From assembly GCF_023229105.1 (NCBI RefSeq), contig NZ_JALNZY010000048.1:1-16270 (forward strand): a DNA stretch of 16,270 nucleotides, given 5' to 3'. Below, one piece after another: positions 9,201 through 14,790 of the stretch. The translations under genes were made by a program, and so were the position numbers. Within the stretch, counting starts at the first letter, position 1, and each line of letters opens with the position of its first letter. The notes under the pieces were generated by a model. The model saw only the letters and a list, made by a program, of their open reading frames with translations. It did not search any database and was not told where the DNA came from. Source of the stretch: Sulfurimonas sp. GTDB lineage: Bacteria > Campylobacterota > Campylobacteria > Campylobacterales > Sulfurimonadaceae.

Positions 9201-9855
9201 TGTAGTGTGTGTCGTTTGTAGCAACTACCTTTATATCTAGCTCTTTTGAGAGCTTTAGTACCTGCTCATCTATAAAGAGCTGATCGCCTATCCCATGACG
9301 CATAAGTTCAAGATAAAAATCATCCCCGAAAATCTCTTTATACTCCAGCGCAACTGCTTTTGCGCCCTCATATCCAAGCGCTCCGTTTTTTAGGTTTCGT
9401 TCGTTTGATAAATTTAGATGCCAGTTAACCTCACCTTGAAGACAGGCAGAGCTGCATATCAAACCATCAGAGTGCTCACGAAGCTCTTTTTTGTTTATCC
9501 GTGGGAAGTAGTAAAAACCATCTATAAAGGCTTTTGACGAGAGATACATAAGATTTTCATACCCCTTTTGGTTTTTGGCAAAAAGGCAGATATGGAACCT
9601 CTGTTTAGTGCTTTTGTCATCAAGCGTCTCGCCGTTATGGATATATCCCTCCATTCCGATAATAGGTTTTATATCGGCAGCTCTCATCTGCTGGTAAAAA
9701 TCTATTGCGCCAAACATGTTTCCATGGTCAGTCATGGCAACGGATGTCATCCCGAGTTTTTTAACCTGAGATACAAGATTTGTAAGTTTATTTGCACCAT
9801 CTAGAAGAGAATACTCTGTATGAAGATGTAAGTGAGTAAATGGTTGCGCGCTCAT
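6247..9855 (-). CDS. dnaE: DNA polymerase III alpha subunit
   Basis: This is the catalytic subunit of the replicative polymerase, working at the fork with the beta clamp and clamp loader. The product has 1202 residues, normal for DnaE1. The N-terminal PHP domain begins with HLHLHTEYSLLDG (H8, H10, H12) and includes MTDHGNMFG (41-49). The polymerase palm has PGRGSAAGSL (403-412) and the catalytic MPDIDMDF (D444, D446), with the third aspartate in KFDFLGLKTL (D608). Further landmarks are LKRNSGIHAAGVVIS, YRPGPMESGML, YQEQVMQI and GYGFNKSHSAAYA. A helix-hairpin-helix part (ALYRP-downstream, GLGAIKGVGEAA) and a C-terminal OB fold (YAIFIGKVEEITKKTSKKGN onward) complete the chain. The ATG at 9855 has a weak AGGTCA upstream. 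It probably heads the operon running down to flgS. No frameshift or missing catalytic residue was seen. Confidence 0.98.
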   Translation of the reverse strand: MSAQPFTHLHLHTEYSLLDGANKLTNLVSQVKKLGMTSVAMTDHGNMFGAIDFYQQMRAADIKPIIGMEGYIHNGETLDDKSTKQRFHICLFAKNQKGYENLMYLSSKAFIDGFYYFPRINKKELREHSDGLICSSACLQGEVNWHLNLSNERNLKNGALGYEGAKAVALEYKEIFGDDFYLELMRHGIGDQLFIDEQVLKLSKELDIKVVATNDTHYTFPGDAQYHEAFMCIGMNKLYDDPNRMRHSVHEFYLKSPQQMARLFADIPEAITHTQEIADKCNLELKLGDPIPPNFKFTREYARADGLDIDNKDDEALEENATKEQIKACMSAADKNDAEYFIYRCRLGLEDRLKHVAKEKYQEYRDRLEFEMNVINSMKFPGYMLIVWDFVKVAKEMGIAVGPGRGSAAGSLVAYSLQITDIDPMKYDLLFERFLNPERVSMPDIDMDFMQARRGEVIDYVVNKYGRNQVAQIITFGSLLAKGVIRDVARVLDMPLSQADKMAKLVPDELGITLNGKEKNGEFIAGAFQKEPKLQELIQGDANAARVWEFAKKLEGLKRNSGIHAAGVVISNEELWKKTPIYKPSGEDVFVTQYSLNYLEDVDLIKFDFLGLKTLDVIDNAIKLIKFRYNKEVIWHEIDENDTKVYDVIRSGNTVGMFQIESSGMQDLNKRLKPDSFEDLIAVLALYRPGPMESGMLDSFIERKHGREKIEYTFESMEPILKNTYGVIVYQEQVMQIVQTVGGFSLGYSDIIRRSMGKKKDMSVYNNEFASGAQKQGLDYAEASKLFDLIEKFAGYGFNKSHSAAYAMITFQTAWLKTYYPNEFMAALLTSDKDNTDKVVRYIDETKRMGIELSPPDICDSQLEFSAITKDDREIVLFGLGAIKGVGEAAVLSILETRKESGNFTSLQDFVNKIEPSKVNKRVVESIIKAGGFDRFGFSRKALLDQIEKIVDTAKDASMARKNAIGSLFGDDEEITNVELNLANTDEYELKEILEFEKETLGFYVSGHPLDEYREKIDELDYTLSSEIESAKDGSYAIFIGKVEEITKKTSKKGNQFGIVSLMDFHGNIEVMLFSDKLNELQEMNLNEPIAIKAKITHTEMFTRIGVSKLMTLKEAKKETQKTKKEVREHPLEPINLAIRLDESTKILEDLYNIVRQNPGNRELKITIISKLQNVVIDSAIRVDSKILTALEGNEFVDIIAS

Positions 9856-9882
9856 AGCATTGACCTATTATTTTTTAAATTT

Positions 9883-9888
9883 ATTATA
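9883..9888 (-). promoter_or_regulatory. Candidate -10 box for dnaE operon
   Basis: On the minus strand the dnaE leader contains TACTATAATAAA, giving a perfect TATAAT about 28 bases before the ATG. No good -35 hexamer is seen, which is common for Campylobacterota sigma70 promoters, where the -10 dominates. It lies in the 85-base gap after the GGDEF-EAL gene, which shows no clear terminator, so readthrough from that gene is also possible. Confidence 0.5.
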
Positions 9889-9940
9889 GTAAATTTGATA
9901 TTAATAGCAGGTTAGCACACAAGCTCTTTTTTTTAAACCA

Positions 9941-12487
9941 TTAATTAATCGTAAAATTGTTCTGTGGTCTTCCTATGTGAAATCCTTGAAGATAATCAAC
10001 TCCCATCTCCTTGAGTGTTTTAACTATCTCTTCATCCTCTACATACTCTGCAACCGTTTTGACATTGAGTTCCTTTGCAAGCGTAAGGATACTGTGAACA
10101 AAAGCTTTATCTTTTTTATCTTTATTGATATTTATAATAAACTCCCCGTCGATTTTAAGGTAGTCAATCGGGAATTTTTTAATGTAATGAAAGGAAGAAA
10201 AACCTGAACCGAAATCATCTATAGCAAACTTGTAACCTGCCATCTTTAAGTTCATTACAAATTTTTCTAGCAAAGAGAAATTTTTAACGGTTTCTCTCTC
10301 TGTTATCTCAAAGACAACATTATCTTTAGATATATCATACTGCGTTATAAGCTGTGTTATAGAATCTGCATAATTACCTACTATAAGAGATTTAGGGGAT
10401 AAATTTATAAACAAAATCCCCTGATAATTTTCTGCTTGCATCTTAATAAAAGCATTTTCTATTACCATCAAATCCATGCGGTTTATGATACTCATGCTCT
10501 CTGCAACTTCTATAAATTCATACGCTGAAATCACTTTGCCATCAACTTCAATTCTCATAAGAAGCTCATGTATCTCATTTTTACCACTAATAGTGGTCTG
10601 AATCGGCTGAAAATATGGAACTATACGATTATTTGTAACAGCATCCATAAGAAGCAAGGATTTTGCTTTTTGTTCTTTTATTACAGAGACGATATCATCT
10701 CCCGAGGGAATCATAATGCTATTTTTACCATCTTCTTTAGCCTTATACATCATTCCATCCGCTATTACAAAAAGCTCTTTTTGCGTTTTTGCGTGCTCGG
10801 GATAGATAGATATTCCTATAGAGACGGTAACACCGACATAACTTCCATCGGTAGCAAGTAATCTGAAATCCTCTATAGTTCTAGCAATCTTGTGAGCAAC
10901 CCCGAGGGCACCCTCTATCCCGCACTCAGGTAATATCAAGGTAAACTCATCGCCACCGTAGCGTGAGAGTATATCTTCATTTCTTTTTGATTCTTCAAGA
11001 ACTCTAGCAAATTCTTGAAGATACAGATCTCCAAAAGCATGTCCATATCTATCGTTAATAGGTTTAAAATTATCACAATCTATAACCATAAGCGCAAACT
11101 CATATCCATGAGCTGATGCACGTTTTATCTCATACTCTAAAAAGTCGACAAATACACGTTGATTGAACAGCCCCGTTAATGGGTCATGTGCCGCATAATA
11201 TTCTAAATCATTTGTATATTTATTTATAGCTTTAACTGAACCGACAAGATTTGCCATAGTTGTTAAAATACTATCTATTACTATATGCTTTATAGGATCT
11301 GCTGCCATCTCTGACTGCACGCTAAGCCCTACAATTCCACCTATTTTTGGAGTATCTAAAAAGAGAGATTTTGTTCTGTATGCGAAATTTCCATAGTCTC
11401 TTACCGTAATGCAGCGATTGTACTCAGAGACATTGTGACGAACCGTATAATCGGTATAGCCTAAAAAGTGATTGCTTGATTGAACCGACTCTCTTACATA
11501 CTCTTCAAATCTCACTTTTACATCAGCATCAGGAACACCGAACCAAAAAATATCGACTTCAAACTGATCATCGCCTATTCTAAAAATAGTCATAAGCGTA
11601 TAAGTCGGCATAACCTTATTTATATCTACTAAAAGTTCATTGATAAAATCTCGCCAATCTTGAACAACTTCTGTAGTTATGATAAATTTATCAAGTAGCT
11701 GCACCTCAAACTCAAGCAGATCTTTGTCAACCGCTATTGTTTTTAGTTTTTGAGCTAGTTCATTGACGTTTAAAATAATCGCATTAATCTCCTCAAATCT
11801 TGAATCTATGTCAGCAGAATTAAACTCTTTAAAATCTTCCATGGAGTTAATATTTTGAACTTTTTTGTTAAATAGCTTAAGTGAATCAGTGATTTTTGAT
11901 GATGTATATCTTGATACTAGAAATGCCGTAAGCACAAAAATAGGAAGAACAATTAAAAAAAAGTAGACATAATCTAAAAATGTCTCTTTTATAATCTCCA
12001 CAAAATTTTGTTCAACATCTATAAGCCCTAGCGTGTCCCCGACAGTTGCATTTACATGACAACTTAAACACTCCTGCTTTGCATTTAATGGTAAAAGACT
12101 TCTGATTTTACCCATATTTATAATGGTTAATTTCTCACCGCTTGCTAAAACAGAGTTTGCTAAATCATCCTTGGGATTTTCCTTTACATCTCCAAAGAGT
12201 TCATTGATTTTATCTGTACGATAGATATTTACAGAGTAATAACTCTCATCAAAATTCTCTTTTATTGAGTGCATAAAATCATTTAAATCTTCTCTGCTCC
12301 ACCCTTTTTTCATAACCTGATACATAGATGAAAAAATTTGATTTGAGACAGTATTTGCATTTTTAATGGCATTTTCTTGTGCAAGTGTTGTGTGAAGATA
12401 GGCTGTAAAAAGTAGGACAACTATAAAGAGGGAAGACAGAAGAACAATATTGATTGAAAATATAAAATTTTTAAGTGTTTTTGGCAT
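9941..12487 (-). CDS. Membrane GGDEF-EAL c-di-GMP protein with periplasmic haem-c motif
   Basis: An 848-residue inner-membrane protein predicted to make and/or degrade c-di-GMP in response to a periplasmic signal. TM1 spans about 10-32 and TM2 about 172-192. Between them lies a ~140-residue periplasmic domain with CLSCH at 140-144, a canonical c-type haem attachment motif near TM2, as in haem-c sensor domains of the Tll0287/DUF3365 kind; I infer redox, NO or O2 sensing. A cytoplasmic linker and a GAF-like region (about 270-420) follow. The GGDEF domain (about 428-595) keeps DPLTGLFN, a GGDEF active site (511-515) and an RxxD inhibitory site RNED (502-505) at the normal five-residue distance. 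The EAL domain (about 610-848) reads ELL instead of EAL but keeps E641, N695, E727, DD757-758, K778, E814 and Q834, so phosphodiesterase activity is plausible. The ATG has only a weak CGGAA upstream. Confidence 0.93.
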   Translation of the reverse strand: MPKTLKNFIFSINIVLLSSLFIVVLLFTAYLHTTLAQENAIKNANTVSNQIFSSMYQVMKKGWSREDLNDFMHSIKENFDESYYSVNIYRTDKINELFGDVKENPKDDLANSVLASGEKLTIINMGKIRSLLPLNAKQECLSCHVNATVGDTLGLIDVEQNFVEIIKETFLDYVYFFLIVLPIFVLTAFLVSRYTSSKITDSLKLFNKKVQNINSMEDFKEFNSADIDSRFEEINAIILNVNELAQKLKTIAVDKDLLEFEVQLLDKFIITTEVVQDWRDFINELLVDINKVMPTYTLMTIFRIGDDQFEVDIFWFGVPDADVKVRFEEYVRESVQSSNHFLGYTDYTVRHNVSEYNRCITVRDYGNFAYRTKSLFLDTPKIGGIVGLSVQSEMAADPIKHIVIDSILTTMANLVGSVKAINKYTNDLEYYAAHDPLTGLFNQRVFVDFLEYEIKRASAHGYEFALMVIDCDNFKPINDRYGHAFGDLYLQEFARVLEESKRNEDILSRYGGDEFTLILPECGIEGALGVAHKIARTIEDFRLLATDGSYVGVTVSIGISIYPEHAKTQKELFVIADGMMYKAKEDGKNSIMIPSGDDIVSVIKEQKAKSLLLMDAVTNNRIVPYFQPIQTTISGKNEIHELLMRIEVDGKVISAYEFIEVAESMSIINRMDLMVIENAFIKMQAENYQGILFINLSPKSLIVGNYADSITQLITQYDISKDNVVFEITERETVKNFSLLEKFVMNLKMAGYKFAIDDFGSGFSSFHYIKKFPIDYLKIDGEFIININKDKKDKAFVHSILTLAKELNVKTVAEYVEDEEIVKTLKEMGVDYLQGFHIGRPQNNFTIN

Positions 12488-12522
12488 TATTTATTCCGTT
12501 AAATTATTTTTAAAATTACTAA

Positions 12523-12528
12523 ATTATA
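12523..12528 (-). promoter_or_regulatory. Candidate -10 box for the GGDEF-EAL gene
   Basis: The AT-rich gap between efp and the GGDEF-EAL gene contains, on the minus strand, AGATATAATTTAG with a perfect TATAAT about 35 bases before the ATG. No convincing -35 is visible, and the surrounding DNA is so AT-rich that chance matches are likely. The efp hairpin just upstream argues that this gene needs its own promoter. Confidence 0.35.
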
Positions 12529-12617
12529 TCTATTAATTATTTTTTTTAACTTAAGTTATATATAAAAAAAATAGCTTATTAGTATAAATATTTCAAATAA
12601 TAAAGCGCAAAAGGAAG

Positions 12618-12641
12618 TTGATACGAGAAATCTCGTATCAA
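12618..12641 (-). terminator. Hairpin terminator after efp
   Basis: A perfect 10-bp inverted repeat, TTGATACGAG / CTCGTATCAA, encloses a 4-base loop and starts only 6 bases after the efp stop. On the minus strand it is followed by CTTCCTTTTGCG, a pyrimidine-rich but not pure T tail. It is therefore a probable but not textbook intrinsic terminator for efp. The symmetry would also allow it to work as a transcript-end stabiliser. Confidence 0.7.
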
Positions 12642-12647
12642 AGAGGA

Positions 12648-13214
12648 TTATTTTACTTTTTCTAGGTACTCACCATCTACTGTATTGACTTTAATAGTGT
12701 CGCCCTCAAGAACATGGTAAGGAACTTGAACAACCGCACCAGTCTCTAGAGTTGCAGGCTTTTTACTTCCGCTTGAAGTGTCACCCTTAAAGTTAGGAGG
12801 AGTATCTGTGATTACAAGCTCCATAACCTCAGGTGCGCTAACTGAGATTGCTTTACCTTTGTAAAAAACTATATCAACATTAATTCCATCTTTGAACCAC
12901 TTAGAAGCATCATCACACTGCTCATAACCAAGTCCTAACTGCTCATAAGATTCATTATCCATAAATTGGTACATCTCACCATCATCATAAAGATACTGCA
13001 TAGTTTTGTATGTTATCTCTGGAACTTCAAACTTATCGCCTGCGTGAACAGTCTTGTCAACTATTTTACCATTTAAAAAACTCTTTGCTTTCATACGAAC
13101 AAAAGCTGCACCCTTGCCAGGTTTTACATGTTGAAACTCTACTACTCTACAAGGAACTTCGCCTACTATTAAACGAACACCCTTTTTAATATCACTCATA
13201 CCTACGGTTGCCAT
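12648..13214 (-). CDS. efp: Translation elongation factor P
   Basis: EF-P binds stalled ribosomes between the P and E sites and speeds peptide-bond formation at polyproline stretches. The product has 188 residues, the standard length. The N-terminal KOW-like domain contains the tip loop HVKPGKGAAF with K34, the residue lysylated by EpmA in some bacteria; the lysine loop argues against the arginine-rhamnose (EarP) type. No modifying enzyme is encoded in this window. OB domains II and III follow, ending with the conserved GDTSSGSKKPATLETGAVVQVPYHVLEGDTIKV pattern. I chose the ATG at 13214, preceded by AAGGAG at 7 bases; a TTG directly before it is in frame but unlikely. The gene appears monocistronic, with a hairpin just after the stop, and it marks the border between the core genes and the accessory block. 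Confidence 0.97.
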   Translation of the reverse strand: MATVGMSDIKKGVRLIVGEVPCRVVEFQHVKPGKGAAFVRMKAKSFLNGKIVDKTVHAGDKFEVPEITYKTMQYLYDDGEMYQFMDNESYEQLGLGYEQCDDASKWFKDGINVDIVFYKGKAISVSAPEVMELVITDTPPNFKGDTSSGSKKPATLETGAVVQVPYHVLEGDTIKVNTVDGEYLEKVK

Positions 13215-13264
13215 CAAAATTCTCCTTAATGGTGTAATTATTTTATTTATTTTAGTGAAACTCT

Positions 13265-13289
13265 ACTATAAAGATGCAAATATCTAGTT
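13265..13289 (-). promoter_or_regulatory. Candidate sigma70 promoter for efp
   Basis: On the minus strand, about 50 bases before the efp ATG, TATAGT (13265-13270) is preceded by a TTAAAC-like -35 with a spacer of about 16 bases. The match is moderate. The position fits a short leader ending in the strong AAGGAG ribosome site. Confidence 0.4.
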
Positions 13290-13310
13290 TAAGCTTCCTC
13301 TAAAATGGGT

Positions 13311-13354
13311 AAGTAGAGATTTTACGCACTGATTACTAACCTTAACACCAAAGC
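13311..13354 (-). pseudogene. Relic of an HI1420-type antitoxin 3' end (second copy)
   Basis: This stretch aligns by eye with the 3' end of the intact antitoxin gene at 14159-14201, in the same orientation: about 36 of 44 aligned columns are identical, with one gap. Read on the minus strand it gives TTTGGTGTTAAG, then one extra G, then TTAGTAATCAGTGCGTAA. Removing that G restores FGVK-LVISA-stop against the intact FGVK-LEASA-stop, with the same stop codon and the same CTCTACT after it. Preceding codons read VDAIAG where the intact gene has VLHS. It is therefore a frameshifted remnant of a paralogous antitoxin, not an expressed gene. It lies between the small 61-residue gene and efp. Confidence 0.6.
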
Positions 13355-13383
13355 CAGCAATTGCATCCACAATTCATTAATAT

Positions 13384-13569
13384 TTAGTGATTAGAGGTAT
13401 ATAAAGTAAATTGTTTTCGTACTCTCTCCTCAAACAAAGCAACATTTTCAATCATACTATCTGCTTTTTTGATAAGCTCTTCTTGCTGTTCACTCATCTC
13501 TTTCATAGCCTGCTCTATAAACTCTTTTCTATTTTCTGGCTTTAATAATGGATTTATTGGTTGTGTCAT
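13384..13569 (-). CDS. Small helical hypothetical protein coupled to the Zeta-toxin relic (61 aa)
   Basis: I do not recognise this protein. It is a short, charged, almost entirely helical product: after a TQPINPLLKPENR start, residues about 14-52 are rich in Glu, Lys, Gln and Met with heptad-like spacing (EFIEQAMKEMSEQQEELIKKADSMIENV), suggesting a coiled coil or a long inhibitory helix. It has no signal peptide, TM segment or zinc ligands. The ATG has AAGGA about 6 bases upstream and begins only 2 bases after the stop of the Zeta-toxin-like gene. That spacing suggests it was translated with the toxin and may have been its antitoxin, but this is inference from position, size and composition. 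It shows no internal damage although the putative partner is broken. Confidence 0.65.
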   Translation of the reverse strand: MTQPINPLLKPENRKEFIEQAMKEMSEQQEELIKKADSMIENVALFEERVRKQFTLYTSNH

Positions 13570-13571
13570 AT

Positions 13572-14117
13572 TTAATCCTTATACTTAGGTATTATCTCTT
13601 CAAAGCTACTATAGCTTATATCTTGATAATATTGATTAGTTCTTTTATCTATAATATTTAAAATTATGTCATCTGGAAATAATTTTTTAATTTTAGAAGT
13701 TGTACTTCTTGATTTTGTAACACTTTTGAAAAATACATCCTCTGGTACACGCCTATTTGTAACAGATTCTCTTTTCTTGATATATAAAAAGCATTTTTCC
13801 AAATCATTTTAAATATAAAATATTTCTACTTTATAATTTTGATTGAGTAGTTTTATCATATTTTCTTTAGCAGTTTGAAAATGCGACAAGTTTGAATCTA
13901 CTACAAAAGATAAATTTCTAACTTTTATTATTTCATCAAATAAAAACTGAACACCATAACTCGCAGGCTTTTGAAATAAATCACTATTTTTTCCATCATA
14001 GCCCATAGGTCTAAAAAAGTCTCTTATTGTATCAATATCTAAATGTATATTATAAGCTACAAACTCAAGCAGTAGCAAAGCTGTGAAGAAGATATAAATG
14101 GATAAGTTGGGTTGCAT
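13572..14117 (-). pseudogene. Zeta-toxin-like kinase relic: P-loop end missing and one in-frame TAA
   Basis: Two open segments, 14117-13809 (102 codons) and 13808-13572, lie in the same reading frame and are separated only by TAA at 13809-13811. Together they read as one Zeta-toxin-like chain: IHLDIDTIRDFFRPMGYDG (catalytic-Asp region), then SDLFQKPASYG, LSFVVDSNLS, the EIFYI / NDLEKCFLYIKKRES junction, RRVPEDVFFKSV, and NIIDKRTNQYYQDI. Zeta toxins are kinases that phosphorylate UDP-activated amino sugars. In related proteins the position of the stop usually falls in a Y-x-Y/Q-D type segment, so a TAT or CAA changed to TAA is plausible. The upstream Walker A P-loop expected before the IHLDID segment is absent: only about 25 non-matching residues (MQPNLSIYIFFTALLLLEFV) precede it, and the antitoxin gene ends 52 bases before the ATG. 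No good SD precedes the ATG. I conclude an inactive remnant. A TTG at 13802 could start the second half but has no SD. Confidence 0.75.
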
Positions 14118-14169
14118 TCCAACTTTTACTCATTTTTTATTGGTCACAACCCATTTTTTAGTAGAGTTT

Positions 14170-14448
14170 TTACGCACTCGCTTCTAACTTAACACCAAAA
14201 CTATGAAGCACTTTCATAATAGTTTCAAATCTAGGCTTTGAGCCTGCTTGAAATGTTTTATATAAACTCTCTCGTCCAAGCCCAGTATCTTTAGCAATTT
14301 GAGACATACCTTTTGCTTTTGCAATATTTCCCATAGCTTCAAGTAATTCATCTGTATCTCCATCAGCTAGAACTTGACTTAAATACTCTGCTATCATCTC
14401 TTTGTTATCCAAATATTCAGACAGATCAAATGTAGTTAATTTATTCAT
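14170..14448 (-). CDS. HI1420-family HTH antitoxin
   Basis: A 92-residue helix-turn-helix antitoxin of the 'putative addiction module antidote' (HI1420) family. It should bind and neutralise the toxin encoded just upstream and repress their shared promoter. The N-terminal segment FDLSEYLDNKEMIAEYLSQVLADGD (8-32) is the typical family opening. The HTH follows: MSQIAKDTGLGRESLYKTFQAGSKPRFETIMKVLHSFGVKL (48-88). The ATG lies 1 base after the toxin stop, with GAGGAG from the toxin's last codons acting as ribosome site, so the two are translationally coupled. Gene order toxin then antitoxin is normal for this family. The gene is intact. Its 3' end is duplicated in degenerate form at 13311-13354. 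Confidence 0.9.
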   Translation of the reverse strand: MNKLTTFDLSEYLDNKEMIAEYLSQVLADGDTDELLEAMGNIAKAKGMSQIAKDTGLGRESLYKTFQAGSKPRFETIMKVLHSFGVKLEASA

Positions 14449-14449
14449 T

Positions 14450-14740
14450 TTAAAGCTCCTCTTTTATATGTTTAGCTTTTGCTATATCTTTGCTTTGAGT
14501 AGATTTATCTCCGCCTATAAGCAAGATTATAATCTCATCACCTTTTTTTGTATAATAAACTCTATAACCTGGTCCAGTGGTGATTCTAAGTTCAAATATT
14601 TCATTGCCTACCGACTTACTATCTCCAAAGTTACCACTCTTTATTCTCTCAACTCTACGGATAATAGAAACTTTCCCTTGCAGATCTTTTAACTTATGAA
14701 GCCATTTGGAAAATATCTCTGTTTGTTTTATTATGTACAC
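14450..14740 (-). CDS. HI1419-family addiction module toxin (RelE/HigB-like)
   Basis: A 96-residue toxin of the RelE/ParE fold, HI1419 family, expected to act on mRNA or translation when free of its antitoxin. The pattern FSKWLHKLKD (10-19), IIRRVERIKSGNFGDSKSVG (26-45), ELRITTGPGYRVYY (50-63), IILLIGGDKSTQSKDIAKAK (70-89) is characteristic and complete. The start is GTG at 14740; no ATG, GTG or TTG occurs further inside and an upstream in-frame start is not available, so GTG is the only common option. AAGGA lies about 11 bases upstream, a poor distance, and the consensus promoter described below would start transcription almost at the GTG itself. The pair probably forms an autoregulated operon with the antitoxin. 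Confidence 0.9.
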   Translation of the reverse strand: MYIIKQTEIFSKWLHKLKDLQGKVSIIRRVERIKSGNFGDSKSVGNEIFELRITTGPGYRVYYTKKGDEIIILLIGGDKSTQSKDIAKAKHIKEEL

Positions 14741-14745
14741 CTTAA

Positions 14746-14774
14746 ATTGTATCCTTTTAGATACTAAATGTCAA
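14746..14774 (-). promoter_or_regulatory. Near-consensus sigma70 promoter of the toxin-antitoxin operon
   Basis: On the minus strand TTGACA (14769-14774) is a perfect -35 box, separated by exactly 17 bases from TACAAT (14746-14751). The predicted start site falls at about 14739, within the GTG start codon of the toxin, so the mRNA would be leaderless or nearly so. Few promoters in this AT-rich window match consensus as well. Confidence 0.7.
14749..14764. promoter_or_regulatory. Candidate operator: GTATC-N6-GATAC inverted repeat
   Basis: The half-sites GTATC (14749-14753) and GATAC (14760-14764) form a perfect 5-bp inverted repeat with centres 11 bases apart, one helical turn. They lie inside the spacer and -10 of the toxin-antitoxin promoter, where a dimeric HTH antitoxin would block polymerase. 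Function is inferred from position and symmetry. Confidence 0.55.
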
Positions 14775-14790
14775 TTTAGTTTGATTTCGA

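Noticed and set aside
13215..13217. TTG at 13217 as start of efp
   Set aside because: It directly precedes an ATG that has an ideal AAGGAG at 7 bases and gives the standard 188-residue EF-P.
13572..13802. Independent gene starting at the TTG at 13802
   Set aside because: It has no ribosome site and is in register with the Zeta-like frame before the TAA, continuing the same domain, so it is treated as part of one pseudogene.
14118..14169. Upstream P-loop of the Zeta-like gene in another frame
   Set aside because: All three minus-strand frames between the antitoxin stop and the IHLDID segment were read and none gives a GxxGxGK(S/T) motif, so the region is missing rather than frameshifted.
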